This document shows positions 1 through 11,100 of a stretch of 64,000 bases of DNA, piece after piece. Below the pieces are notes generated by a model. The model worked only from the letters and a program-made list of their open reading frames with translations. It was not told where the DNA came from and searched no databases. Position 1 is the stretch's first letter. Each line of letters starts with the position of its first letter. Location of the stretch: the NCBI GenBank assembly GCA_037126765.1, contig JBBCBC010000026.1, positions 28,567,698 to 28,631,697 of the forward strand, given 5' to 3'. The translations under genes were made by a program, and so were the position numbers. This DNA is from Stenogyne calaminthoides (lineage: Eukaryota; Streptophyta; Magnoliopsida; Lamiales; Lamiaceae).

Positions 1-1140
1 ATCTGTCGGTGACTTTTCCTTTCGATAAGTAATCTGAGCTCCTTCGTCCGATCTGTTATCTCTTCTCTCATCATCCGCCGATCATCTCTTTTCTTTTCTT
101 CTCTCTGGATCTCTTCGATCATCAATCCGGTTCTTTCTCGTGATCCGTTAGTTGGCCTCCTTGTTTTTTGATAGTCACCGTAGAATCTCCGATACTTACC
201 AAAGTCGAGTATTTGTTCTTTCAAGTTTCGCAGTAGCGAAGCGATGCGATTACCTTGACTTATTATGTTTCCAACAGTTTGATGGCCTTCGATCTGCTTT
301 GTTGGTTGCTTTTAAATGCAACCGATTTAGACGCGTTGAGGCTTCAACGGTGTCTCATCTTCATCTCGCTTGTCCTCTTTTCGATTAAGTCGAACTCGTG
401 AGCTTTAAGGCTTAGGAACAAGCTACTCGACTTCATCTTTGAAATGTCTTGGCAATCCTTGATTCTAAAAGTGACTTTCATGTCCCATTTTGGTGAGAGA
501 TCTTAAGATCTTATAGTTGATATCTTTGTTCCGACATCTCTACCAAGTTCTCGAAGCTTATCGACCGACATGGTGATTCTCCCATCGAGCTCGTTGATTG
601 TCTCGTTGGGCAACATCTTTAGCTTTTTTTCGAACTTCACCGGGTTCAAATTTTGTAGGCGGTACCGTCTTTGATCTCGATCATTTCCTTCAAGATATCT
701 CAAAGCAAAGAGTATCCCACATTGCTTTTTGGCGGTTTTGAGATACTTTATCTTCTCTTTGGTGACTTTATCCATTGTCTTCATGATTATATGTCCGGGC
801 GATCAGATCTAGAGTATACTGACTTTTCTTTCCTCTCGCAGATCCATCAAGGCCGGGCTTTTTTCGCACAAGACTTCCCGCGGAAAAAAATTTGGATCTC
901 CTCCAACGGGCCGGGTTGTTGTGGTATATGATGATGGGTCCTCGCTCGATGACTTCCATCATTCTCGCCGCTTTTATCGATCCTAGATGGTTGCACATAT
1001 ATATAGCCCAACTGCATACTCATCAATTGAAAACTTAGGCAAATCATGATACATGCCGAGGTATTATCCATGCCGAAAGTGATTTTGAAAACGAATGAGT
1101 TTTGAAAATGGTTTTTCAAGATCTGCTCAAATGACCACAA
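1..1140 (-). pseudogene. Degenerate gag of the left Sirevirus-like copy
   Basis: On the minus strand a start-like segment MDNTSACIM (near 1070) parallels MDNTSGMYHDLPKFSIDEYAD in the second copy. Further on, 784-503 reads MKTMDKVTKEKIKYLKTAK and then ELDGRITMSVDKLRELGRDV, both typical of the copia gag (UBN2/RT-gag) domain. The frame changes at least twice between these pieces. No zinc knuckle is readable in the window. The product would be the capsid-like structural protein of the retroelement. It is not translatable as printed, although some breaks coincide with the CTG/CG anomaly described in the findings. Confidence 0.7.
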
Positions 1141-1208
1141 GATTCTTCCTCAAGAATCGATGATACTCAAAGCCGATGGTCTCAGAGAACCACCGCCTCG
1201 ATACCACT

Positions 1209-3046
1209 TGTAGGTCCCGAACGGGTTTTGTGAGGGTGGAAGTCTAGAGAGGAGGGTGAATAGACTTCTAAAAACTTTTAAATGCGGATCGTGTGAACTA
1301 CATGACACCGATCGAGTGCTAGTGTATCGGTTTAGATCGATGTTCAATCTTCTTGAGTGCCCGAGGGCGATCGCTTTGATATCCGTCGATTTTAACGAAT
1401 GGTGCGGAAGCTTTTTTTTACCCGTGAAAAACCGCTTTTATCAATCGACTCAAGTGGAGTTTTTTCAACCGATTGACTAAGGTGTCAATCTCGACGATCG
1501 ATTGCTTGGTGCGATCGAGCTTAACTTAGAATATGTGTATTTGCTTAAAAACTCGGTTGTGTGACTTGTGTAAAGCAATAAGAAAGCAAGTAAATGCACA
1601 CAAGACTTTTTTATAGTGGTTCGCATTTAAACCCGCCCCACGCCCACTCTTCCCTTAACACGGGGAACCTTAACCTACTTTTAACTCCGCAGAACTTATA
1701 TCCTTTTTCGGGATGGCCGAGATGTTTCCGAAGTTCTCACTCTTACAAACTTAACTCGGGACTTATATCCTTTTCGGGATGGCCGAGATGTTTAATGAAG
1801 TTCCCACTCAAGCTTAACCCACGGGACTTATATCCTTTTCAGGATGGCCGAGATGTTTATTGAGTTCCCACTCTACAAACGTAACCAACGGGACTTATAT
1901 CCTTAAAAAGGATAGCCGAGATGTTTAATGAGTTTGCACTCTACAGACTTAACCTAACTTGCGTTTGGGTAAGAATGTTTGAGGGTTCCAACTGGAAATC
2001 TATCCTGATACTTTAGGTAGCCAAGATGCTAGTGGATAGGATTTCTTGCTAAGAACTAATGGGATGAACACTCTAAGAATAATCTTCAAATGTAGTGTTC
2101 TTTGAACGGAGATTTTGTTTGTAATTTTTAGCTTCTTTTGCGGTGTGTCTCCGTGTTTGTTCTTGCTTGTTTTCACTCGTTGGTGCTTGTTAATCACTGT
2201 TGGTCCTTTTTCTTCAAAATGAAGATCGATCCCATTTTATAGACCTTGAAATCAAAGAGCCGTTGGAGAGCAATTTGAATTTTGGGCTATATTAGGTAGG
2301 TTGTAGGATATGATTGTGACGTGCTCCAATTATCGGCATGGCTTATGCATCATTAGCGCCGTTTTTGTCTGCAACGTCGTATCCCGCAATGTCAACTCTT
2401 TTTGTACACTTGTCGCTTTTTCTTTAGCATGAGGCGGTATTTTAAGGAATTTGTCCGTTAGGACGATTTATATTCCTTTTTGTAGAAGATTCGCTTATGC
2501 GGTGTATCATTTTGATTGTCACCGGTGTGTGAGTTGACTTGATCGAAGTAATCGATCTACCTTGATTGAGTCTTCGGATGCACATTGTCTTAGCTTCAAT
2601 ACGCAGACTCTTTGAATGTAGGTCTTGGTCTTTTGATCTTGTGTGTCTCGAGCCTCAGTGTATTCATTAAAGATTGAGTCTTGAGTTTGTTGTTGAGTCT
2701 TCAGCTTATCCGAGTCTTGAGTTCATCCGAGTCTTCATTTTGTTTATCCGAGTCTTCGAGTTCATCCGAAGTCTTCGATGTCTTTTGTCTTCACCGATCT
2801 CTTGACTTCTTTGTTCGATTTGGCGCTTAGTCTTGATCATCCGACCTTATCTGGGTCATCCGACACTTCGACTGACATATACATATTGAGTTCCCCTCAA
2901 TATGTGACCTATCTTTACTTGACTATCTATACATTTCGGTGGTCATCTTAATCGATTATAAGTCATCGATACCAATGTGTCCGACCGGGTCCTATTACAA
3001 CCTATTTTGGAACTTCCATCAAAACTAAGTTACATATTTCCCAACA
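1209..3046 (-). repeat. 5' LTR of the left Sirevirus-like copy (1838 bp)
   Basis: The repeat starts TG and ends CA on the plus strand. It shares long stretches with the LTRs at 19396-20973 and 32567-34149, for example the segment around 2245-2285 (agaccttgaaatcaaagagc...). It is about 255 bp longer than those LTRs, mainly because of a tandem repeat at about 1685-1955. A TATA-like ttttatagacc (about 2234-2244) sits at the place of the TATATATA of the other LTRs. Confidence 0.85.
1685..1955. repeat. Minisatellite inside the LTR: four units of about 65 bp
   Basis: Four imperfect copies follow one another. Each starts near acttatatcctttt..ggat and runs through ggccgagatgttt to a ..cactc(t)..aac tail. 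The other two Sirevirus LTRs in this window have only one remnant at this place (around ccaactagatgtttaaagagttcacactc). The array is therefore a copy-specific expansion, or the others contracted. Confidence 0.8.
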
Positions 3047-3874
3047 CTTCCTCTTCCGGTCATTAAAACGAGTCTTAGATCATAATTCCTCAGTTCCATT
3101 TATTTCGCAACCTCCAACATTATGTACTCGGATCCCTTGAATATCAGAACTAACTCCCCAATCCGCTACCTGATTCACGCGGATCGGGACTCTCCCACCG
3201 TTGATATCTTCTCTTTCAACGGTCATGATTACTTTTCTCCTTCCATTGGCTATTACTCTTGAAGCCCACTAAGGCATCTTTCGGACCGAGGTCCACAGTC
3301 TTAGGTTCGGCTTCCCTAGGCCCAATCTTCTTAGCTTGCTTCCCTTCATTGGGCCTCGTTTTTTCTCTAGGCCCTTTAGTTTAGGGCCTCTCCAGTCTGC
3401 TTGGGTATCAAGGTCTTGGGCATCTCTTCCAAGCCCAACTCATCTCTATATCTTGTCAGCCCGTGCGACAATCTTTAATTCTTCTAATACGTAGTAAATC
3501 CTCCACATGGCTCTTTCTCATTGGACGACATAAATATTCCCCATCAATATCGTTTGATTATTGTTGTATATGAAACAATCATGAATTCATTATATGAAAC
3601 TGATCTTTCTTAGTTTTCGAAGCCATGTACAAAGAGTGCTTCATATAGAATTCCTCAAAACGATACATATATCATGGATTTACCCATTCAAATAATTGAT
3701 TTCTTTTTTCCCCTAGAAGTATATAAACAATGATTACACAAATATAATTTGAATATTTAATGTTAAGTAAATATTTTTCATATATAATAATTTGAATATT
3801 GTTGAAGATATATCATGAACCAAGTGAAAAAGTGATTGAGTTGTTGGCTAATTCTCCTTAATCTCCACAGTAAG
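3047..3874. other. Intergenic stretch, no gene recognised
   Basis: Pyrimidine-rich, coding-like but stop-interrupted sequence at about 3060-3520 (several GGCCCAA-type motifs) gives no family I can name. It may be an old retroelement fragment. The remaining part to 3874 is AT-rich without clear structure. Confidence 0.4.
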
Positions 3875-4222
3875 TGATGAAGATATGGATGAAGATTATA
3901 TTAGATTTTTATGTTATATTAAATTAATTAGATTTAGATATTTATGTTATAATTAGATTTGATTTGATTCCTTATTATTTATATTTCTTGTTCACTAAGT
4001 TAGTTCCTAGTATAAATAGGTGTTCTTCTAATTGTAAAAGGGAATTGAATTGATTAATGAAAAACGAGAGTTTTATCTCAATATCTCTTTTACGGTATTC
4101 TTGTGAGAATCAACATAATTTGAGTTTATCACTTTTCCGGATATTCTAGAAATCAAGTGAATTAGTGTGTTCTTGTGTTCTTCGTATATCTTCTTTATTA
4201 TACGCTCTCGCTACCTGCATCA
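3875..4222 (+). mobile_element. Solo LTR of a small copia-like family, copy 1 (TSD GTAAG)
   Basis: The sequence starts tgatgaagatatggatgaag and ends ctacctgcatca, and is flanked on both sides by the 5-bp duplication gtaag (3870-3874, 4223-4227). It contains cctagtataaataggtg, a good TATA box for an LTR promoter. It matches the inverted copy at 52136-52547 over most of its length. No internal retroelement sequence is present, so it is a solo LTR left by recombination. Confidence 0.9.
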
Positions 4223-4227
4223 GTAAG

Positions 4228-5126
4228 CTACTCTACACATCAACAAAAACAATCAACCCAAAAAAACAGAATGGCCCATAAATAAATAAAATATCATTCT
4301 TGGATCTTGATCTGTAAATTTGAAACAAAAGCAACACTTTTTTATGATGGTGGCCTTCATTATCCAAACTCACATGCAAATTCATAATGCAAATTCACAT
4401 GCAAGTGATGATACAAAGGGAATTTTTTACATTGGTCCTATATCGTTGAGGTCGAGACTCTGTGCGTTCGTGTGTGTGTGGTGTGTGTATATAATAGGGC
4501 AAAATCAAAATCACTCAAAGCAAAGATGGAGTTTGTAATGATGGGGAGTTTTTTTCACCTGATAAGCTCTGTTTTTTTCCCCATCCCCTCCCTCGAGTCA
4601 TCGTCGTCCGATCTGCAGCCGCAAATTCTTGGGCACCCGCCATCTCTCAATATCGTACAGCCGTTGTCGCGCATTTCATTCACCTGAGTTTTTTTTGCGC
4701 TTTTCCCTCAAGTCGGCCGAGCTGCAATCGTCTCACCATCGTACAACCGTTGTTGTCTCACCGTCGTACAGCCGCAGCCACACATTACACTCCCTCAAGT
4801 GCCTTCCCAGGCCCTGAAGCCGTCACCATCCGTCGTCTCTCGCCAGCCGTTGATCCCATATTTTCTTGATGCTCTCGATAAGATTTTCTCGCCATCTTTG
4901 TATGTACTTAAGTAGATTGAAAAGATATGATTAATTATTTTTGTTCGTTTGCGATTAATATATTTGAGAGAGGATTAGTTTCATAGAGCTAGAGAATTAC
5001 TTTAAATCCCAAAAGTAGTGGGAATTTGAAAGTACACTTGAAATAATCTCGAAATAAACATACCTTAGTTATGATAGTACTTAAGTGAACATATTTATTC
5101 AAAATCGATTGATCATTGTTCTTTTA
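4228..5126. other. Intergenic, low complexity, no supported gene
   Basis: A GT-rich run (about 4460-4490) is followed by a C-rich stretch (4570-4850) with repeated gtacagccg/gtacaaccg motifs. It gives only short open frames in several registers and no recognisable domain. It could be a captured or decayed fragment; I do not call a gene. Confidence 0.4.
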
Positions 5127-5519
5127 AGCCTTGTTTGGTTCGCGAGATTGATTTTGATTTGTGGGATGAGTACCTATGATATACTTCAAGTCCGGGTAGA
5201 ATATGTATTAAATCCCTCCATGGAGGAGGAATATGTCATTCTCATGTGAAATGTGAGATAGAACATATCCCAAATGCAATATTACAAATTGTCTTTCTAT
5301 TGTTTGAATAGATTTACAAGAATGAAGTGTGGTTGTTTCAATTTAATTTAAGTGTATTTATGATATTTCAATAGGTATCCCATCTAATCTCTCAATCCAA
5401 TCCTACAATCCAAATACATATCTTGATTCAAACAATCTAGTCCAATCAATCCAATCTTACTCAATCTCACTCAATCCTTTTACATCTAATCAATCCAGTC
5501 TCGTGAATCAAATGTTCCC
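5127..5519. mobile_element. Tourist-like MITE, copy A (TTA target site)
   Basis: The ends are inverted: agccttgtttggttcgcgag at the left, and the complement of tcgtgaatcaaatgttccc at the right. TTA lies on each side (5124-5126, 5520-5522), the hallmark of PIF/Harbinger-derived MITEs. There is no coding capacity. A second copy follows after a short spacer. Confidence 0.7.
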
Positions 5520-5593
5520 TTAGGAATTTATTACTTAGCTATTAATACACATTAATGTAATCTAGTCCAGCTTGATCGATCAATGTTCTTTTA

Positions 5594-6015
5594 GGCCCCG
5601 TTTGGTTCACGGGATTGATCGTGATAGGCCAAGATTAGGATTATAATGTCAACTAATCTATCGTTTGGTTTGTGGGATAAGGGCTCATGATATACTTCAA
5701 GCCCGAGTACAAAATGTCTTAAATCCATCCATAGAGGGATATGTCAATCTCATGTGAAATGTCGGATAGAACATATCTCAAATGTAACATTACAATATTG
5801 TCCTTCTATTTTTTGAATGAAGTGTGGTTGTTTCAATTCAATTTAATGGTTCTTGTGACATTTCAATTGGTATCCCATCTAATCCCTTAATCAAATCCTA
5901 AAATCCAAACGCATATCTTGACTCAAACAATCAAATCCAATCAATCCAATCTTACTCAATCCCACTCAATCCTATCACACCTAATCAATCCAGTCCCGTG
6001 AACCAAACATCCCCG
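5594..6015. mobile_element. Tourist-like MITE, copy B
   Basis: The terminal repeats are closer to each other than in copy A: ggccccgtttggttcacggg, and the complement of cccgtgaaccaaacatcccc. TTA precedes it; the right target site reads gta and is probably mutated. The body repeats copy A nearly colinearly (gatatacttcaag, catgtgaaatgt, catatcttga..caaacaatc). The bases just before each copy (..gttcttttA) also match, which suggests duplication of a larger unit or insertion into a repeated sequence. Confidence 0.7.
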
Positions 6016-6020
6016 TAGAA

Positions 6021-6824
6021 ATTTATTAAAGAATTTTAACCGACACATGATGTGTGAATGGTCAAAAACTCTCAATTTTAACTGACACATGATGTGTGTA
6101 TGGTCGAAAACGATAAAGTTATATGCATTTCGGTTAAAATGAGATCAAAATTAAACAATCAAGATAATTACAAAAATCAAAATTGAATAATTAAAAAATT
6201 TGGGACGACAAACGAATTACAGAAAAATTGAGAAAAAAAAACTCTATTTTTAAGTATCTATAATAAATATAGGTGTTTGGCTATGTTTTAAAAAGCGGAT
6301 CGGACCGGCCGGTCAAACCGGTCCGACCGCTACTAGGTGAAGGTAACGAACTGCTTCGCGACGTTGGACCGCTTGGATATCGGACCGCTTATGAACCGCT
6401 CAAAATCGGGAAAAGCGGTTCAAATCGCTGAACGGTTGACCCGCAGGAAACGGCGGTCTGACATTATTATCGCTTGGAAACTGAGTTTGAAGAAACACAA
6501 TAAAATTGATGCTGCCCAGATGAGAGATTTCAATGAAATATGTGCAGACATAAGAATTTGTTGTCCCAAAAAAGAGTTTCTCGATTCTCATGAGCTACAG
6601 TGTCGGAACGAAGAAATCACAAAATGGAACCCAAGATAGAAAACGAAATCTGCAATTGAGGTCAGTGAAGGAAGGAAATGTAAGACGGAGATGAAAACGT
6701 ATGAGAAGAAGGTTGATTCAATTTGTGAAATATGAAATTGAAGTGAAAGACGGAAAAAGTGGATTGGCAAGTGCGGGTGAAGGTCAGCTTAAGGATGGGC
6801 TTGGCCGCTTATGGAGGTTTCTAG
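6021..6824. other. Repeat-like sequence rich in CCGGTT/CGGACCG; one 100-codon frame of unknown status
   Basis: At 6290-6450 there are many short alternating motifs (ggaccg, ggtcaaaccgg, gaaccgctc), as in the termini of non-autonomous hAT elements. A 100-codon open frame (6337-6639, +) runs through them into a more ordinary sequence (about 6475-6639). I recognise no domain, and part of the frame is repeat, so I do not call a gene. Confidence 0.35.
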
Positions 6825-7331
6825 CAGTGTTTTTAAAAATTGGTTGAACCGCCCGGTTGAACCGTGAACCGCTCATATCACCGGTTCAATTACTCCTTAA
6901 AAATGGTTTATCCGGTTTTATTATTTTTATTATTTATTAAATCACTTTTTTTCTTTCTAAATCTCTATGTATAATGTTATTGTTTTTATCTCAATATCAT
7001 TTTCTCTTTCATAAATTCATTCACAAGTCATCAATTTCATTTAATCTCTTTACCGTCGTCACATATTGTATGGAATTAATCCACAACGCCATCATCTCTA
7101 GTCTTCAAACTCTATTTTATTTATTTTAATATAAGACTTATAACTTATAAATTAGTATAATTTTAATTTTTTATGAATAAATATCTGTTTTTTAATGTAA
7201 CATTCAAAATATAAAAGAAATATGCATAAATCAATTTAACGGTTGAACTGCTGATTCAACCGGGACAATTGGTTGGACCGGCAACTGATGCCCAGACCGA
7301 TTTGGTCGCCGGTTCGGTTATGAAAACACTG
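6825..7331. mobile_element. Non-autonomous hAT element (MITE), TSD GTTTCTAG
   Basis: The element starts CAGTGTTTTTAAAAATTGG and ends TATGAAAACACTG. The perfect 8-bp duplication gtttctag flanks it (6817-6824 and 7332-7339). Subterminal GGTTGAACCG-type motifs repeat at both ends. The 507-bp interior is AT-rich and non-coding. CAGTG ends with an 8-bp duplication are characteristic of hAT elements. Confidence 0.9.
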
Positions 7332-7339
7332 GTTTCTAG

Positions 7340-7648
7340 ATACTAGGTATTCTTTTAAATATTTTATTAATTGATTCTTTGAAATTTTTAATTTTTAATT
7401 CAATTTACCTTGTATCAATATTTTGATTTGTAATAAATTAATAATATATTTGTATTATTAACTGTACTATTATAATTTCATGTACTATTATAATTTCATC
7501 GGTAAATGTATGCTTATTTATTTTGTTCCATTATTATAAGGAAAAAAATATAAATATTAATTTATAATTTATATATTATGTAATTATGATGTCATATCGA
7601 TTCAATCGTTTTTATAATGGTCAGACCCGATCCGACCGAAAGCGCTGA
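7340..7648. other. AT-rich flank between the hAT MITE and the LINE
   Basis: Apart from a short cag/ccgaccg motif near 7620 it is plain AT-rich DNA. It ends at an in-frame TGA (7646-7648) just before the first readable LINE codons. Confidence 0.4.
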
Positions 7649-8107
7649 AGCCATCCGGTTCAACTTTCGCTTCCGCTCCCAGCCGCAGGAAACCAGGACC
7701 TGACCCCCAAACCCGATCCCAACCCCCAACCTGCTGGCCCGTCCAGCTCTACCGTACTACCCTACCCAAAGACTCAGAAAAAGAAGAAACCAGATGACTT
7801 GTCCAGAAAAGCCAGAAAGAAGAAGGAAAGAAAGCAACTCAGCGCTTTCTTATCGGACATCGTTTCATCAGAAGACAGGGAGATGGCAAGGAAATCTTGT
7901 AAAGGGACAACCAGTGATACGAGTAACCTGGACCGGAAGCAGATGGCATCATCGGAAGCGGAAAACACCTGGAGAATTGGCAAGATCATGGGTCTATCAT
8001 CGACCAGTGATGAGCAACAAATGATCAAGACAATTGAAAAAGTCAATGGAATGGAAGCTGAGGTTCACAGTACGGACTCGAAGATACCTTCAGGGTTTAA
8101 TCAATGA
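7649..8107 (+). pseudogene. LINE ORF1 C-terminal tail
   Basis: An open frame without its own start runs from 7649 to a TGA at 8105-8107. It contains a Pro-rich stretch, a Lys/Arg-rich stretch (RKARKKKERK) and then TWRIGKIMGL, a motif often seen at the end of plant LINE ORF1. The stop overlaps the ORF2 ATG (8104), as expected for the ORF1/ORF2 junction. The RNA-binding and zinc-knuckle parts of ORF1 are absent. Confidence 0.6.
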
Positions 8108-11100
8108 AGCTTTTAAGCTATAACATAAGGGGCTTGGGGAATTCAGCTAAGTGCAAGGAGGTAAAGGATCTTATCAAGAAACATAAGATTGACTTTGCCT
8201 GTATCCAGGAAACTAAGAAGGAAGATTTTGACTTATTTAATGCCAGAGCTATTTGGGGAATAGGAAACTGCAATTGGGCCTTCAGGGAATCGGTTGGCAG
8301 ATCTGGTGGTATAGTATCTCTTTGGAACGCAGATCAGTTCAAAGCAGTGAACTGTTGGAATATTCAAGGGACGGTGGTGGTTAAGGGTCTCTGGGGTACA
8401 GAAGGGATTGATTGCTGCATAATCAACATCTACGCCCCTTGCCCCCTACCAGAAAGAAGGATCTTGTGGGACAATTTGAGAGGTATGAATTTCTCAATTT
8501 CCGAATAGTTGTATATGTGTGCTGGGAGATTTCAATTCCATTAGAAGGCGTTCGGAAAGAGTCGGAAAGAGTGAGTTAGTTAATCACAGGGATATGAGTT
8601 GCTTTGATTCCTTCATTAGAGATTCAGGGCTTATAGATCTTCCCCTCCATGGGAAGACTTTCACTTGGTTTAGTGGCACATGTAAGAGCCGCATAGACAG
8701 GGCTCTAATCAACAATAATTGGCTAAGTCAATGGCCCAGTAGCCATCATAAAGCTCTGGGGAGATCACTTTCCGACCATTGTCCAGTCACGCTGGAAATT
8801 AAAGTAAAAGATTGGGGTCCCAAACCCTTTCGTTTTCTGATTGCATGGTACTCACATCCGGGTTTTCCGGAATTCGTGAAGGAGAAATGGAGAAGCTACA
8901 ATGTTAAAGGGTGGGGAAGCTGTTGGGATTATACGGGAAAGTATGTTTTTACTTTGTATAATCAAAACTGAATTTCGGACTTATTTACTGAAATAAATTA
9001 TTTATCACTGATGCTTTAAATATCATCGAATGTTACATATATTTACTGCATAACTGTTCAATAAATAGTACGTGTTACATTGTAGTTAATTTTGTGATAC
9101 CAGATCACAGAAGATTAAATTAACAGTCCCTTGTAACCAAAAGTTCACCATTCACGACCTAGATGGAAATGAACAATCCATCGTGAAAGGTTGAAGTGTA
9201 AGGCTCAGATTGGCTTGTCTTGACCAAGAGATTACACTAGTGCATGACTGATGCACTGAATAGGACCTACAGGAGGACAAATTCTTCAGAACTGAACAAG
9301 GAAGAATTAGATCTCAGTGGTTCGTTATTTCTTAATCCTCGTCCCTTAAATAGGATCACGTGTGGTTGGTAACTATTGCTTTGACTTATCACGGGTAGAG
9401 AATCAACGAGATTCAATACTTGTTATCTTGGGCAATATTATTGGTCACATGCGATTGCTAAGATTTAATACGGAGAATCGTGTGCAAGTACGCTTGTTCG
9501 ATTTGCCCCCTTGGGAGGTTCATAAGCTTTATCATACCAAATCTTGCAAGTGGAACTAGTTTCCGGTATGGATAATAATGTTGAACCGTTCCTTAACCAA
9601 GGACAAAAGATATTAATTAATGGAAAGCTATTTCAGTGGCTTGAATTAATTAATGGGCTAGATAATCTTAAACACGGGAAATAATAATCGAGAGCCATAT
9701 TGACTGTAATATGGGTTAAGATGGATAGTGCAATATTAATTATGTAGTGGGATTAATTAATATTTATGGGCTTGAATAATATTGTGGCTCAATATTGATA
9801 ATTCAAGATCCATTGGAAGGTCCAATCTTAATTCTCCTAAAGGCCCCCTAAGTAGCCCAACATAAAGTCCAATAACTGAAAAAAGTGTTTAAAATAAAAT
9901 AAATTTTGTTGTCTTATTTTTCCATGAATTTCGAAAATTATGGATTAAAAGGGGAGAAAGATTTTCTTTGAATTTTGTTATGGAATGAAGATATGTATTC
10001 TTGGAATACAAGATTATCTCATTAAATTCAAGAAATCTCCACTTGGTTATCCATATAGTAAATTTCAAAAAAATTGAAATATAAAGGGCAAGAAAGATTT
10101 TCTTGATTTTCTTGAAAAGATATTATGAAAGATATGTATTTCTTGAAATACAAGAATATCTCATAAATTCAAGAAGATCCAAATCTTGGATTCTTGTTCC
10201 CTATATTTCGAAAATTTCATAACAAAGAGGAGTTGGGATTTTTGTGGAATATTTTAATTATGGAGAAAAGAATATATGAGATATATTCAAGATTTCTTGG
10301 AGATCAAGAAAAAGATTTTTCCATATTATTTTATCCCAAATTTTCGACCACCACACCTCTATAAATAGGGGATGAGTGTTTCATTCCCAAGTACAATTTC
10401 ATGTGCTGGAAAAATTAGTAAATCCACAAAGGTGGTGCAACAAAGTTTATTTTTCCTTTTGTTAATTGTTCGCGAGCATCCTACCACCGGATTGTCGAGC
10501 AAGGATTAATGGAATACTTGGGAAGGCTTTTCGATGTGTTTAATCAACGAGGCCATTGCTATTCCAAGAGGTATGTTCACGTAAACTCGTAGTAATTCCG
10601 CATGTGTAGGATTTACGTGAACTAATTAAATGCATGATTTGTTGTTGAATTATTATTTGAATTAATATAGGATTAATTCATGCTAGTAATAATTATCATA
10701 ATTAAATTTGTATTTAAATATTTATCCCGAATAGATCCGTGCAAATAATTCCCCAACAGAAGCTTCATGTTAAAGGAAAAATTCAAATTTCTAAAGGCAG
10801 ACTTGAAGGAGTGGAACAATGCTATTTTTGGCCCGCTAGATAAGAGAATTGAAAAAAGAAGACAGGAAATTTTGAGATTGGATACTCTGGACGAAGTTTT
10901 CGGTCTTGAGGAGCATGAGATTATGAGCAGAAATGAACAAAGGGCTTATCTACAACGTGACCTCTCCCTACAAGCTGGAATCCTTAAATAAAAAGCTCGG
11001 GTCAGATGGCTGAAAGAAGGTGACGCCAATACAAGCTTCTTCCACAAACTGATCATTAGAAGAAGAAAACGAAACGAAATCACGGGGGTTACGATCAATG

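Larger units (their letters stand above)
1..3046 (-). mobile_element. Sirevirus-like Ty1/copia element, 5' end (gag part plus 5' LTR), cut by the window edge
   Basis: Read on the minus strand, an LTR (1209-3046) is followed by a primer-binding-site-like stretch and then gag-like frames down to base 1. The first 1.2 kb match, in the same order, the gag region of the complete element at 19396-34149. The LTR begins with the same bases as that element's LTRs (TGTAGGTCCCGAACGGG on the plus strand) and ends in CCCAACA. The rest of the element lies left of the window, so the TSD cannot be verified; the five bases outside the right end are cttcc. The reading frames are heavily broken. Family assignment rests on the gag similarity to Sireviruses, the long LTRs and the layout of the complete copy. 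Confidence 0.8.

Noticed and set aside
1..3046. RIP-like or deamination-driven mutation as the cause of CTG/CG differences
   Set aside because: Deamination gives C to T without length change; here bases are swapped, gained or lost, so a reading artefact explains it better.
6337..6639. 100-codon plus-strand frame
   Set aside because: The first half is repeat sequence with CCGGTT motifs; no domain, no promoter evidence. Kept only as an unassigned stretch.
1209..10758. Relationship between the 1838-bp LTR at 1209 and the 1838-bp LTR at 8921
   Set aside because: Equal length is a coincidence; ends and interior differ and the second has another TATA context.
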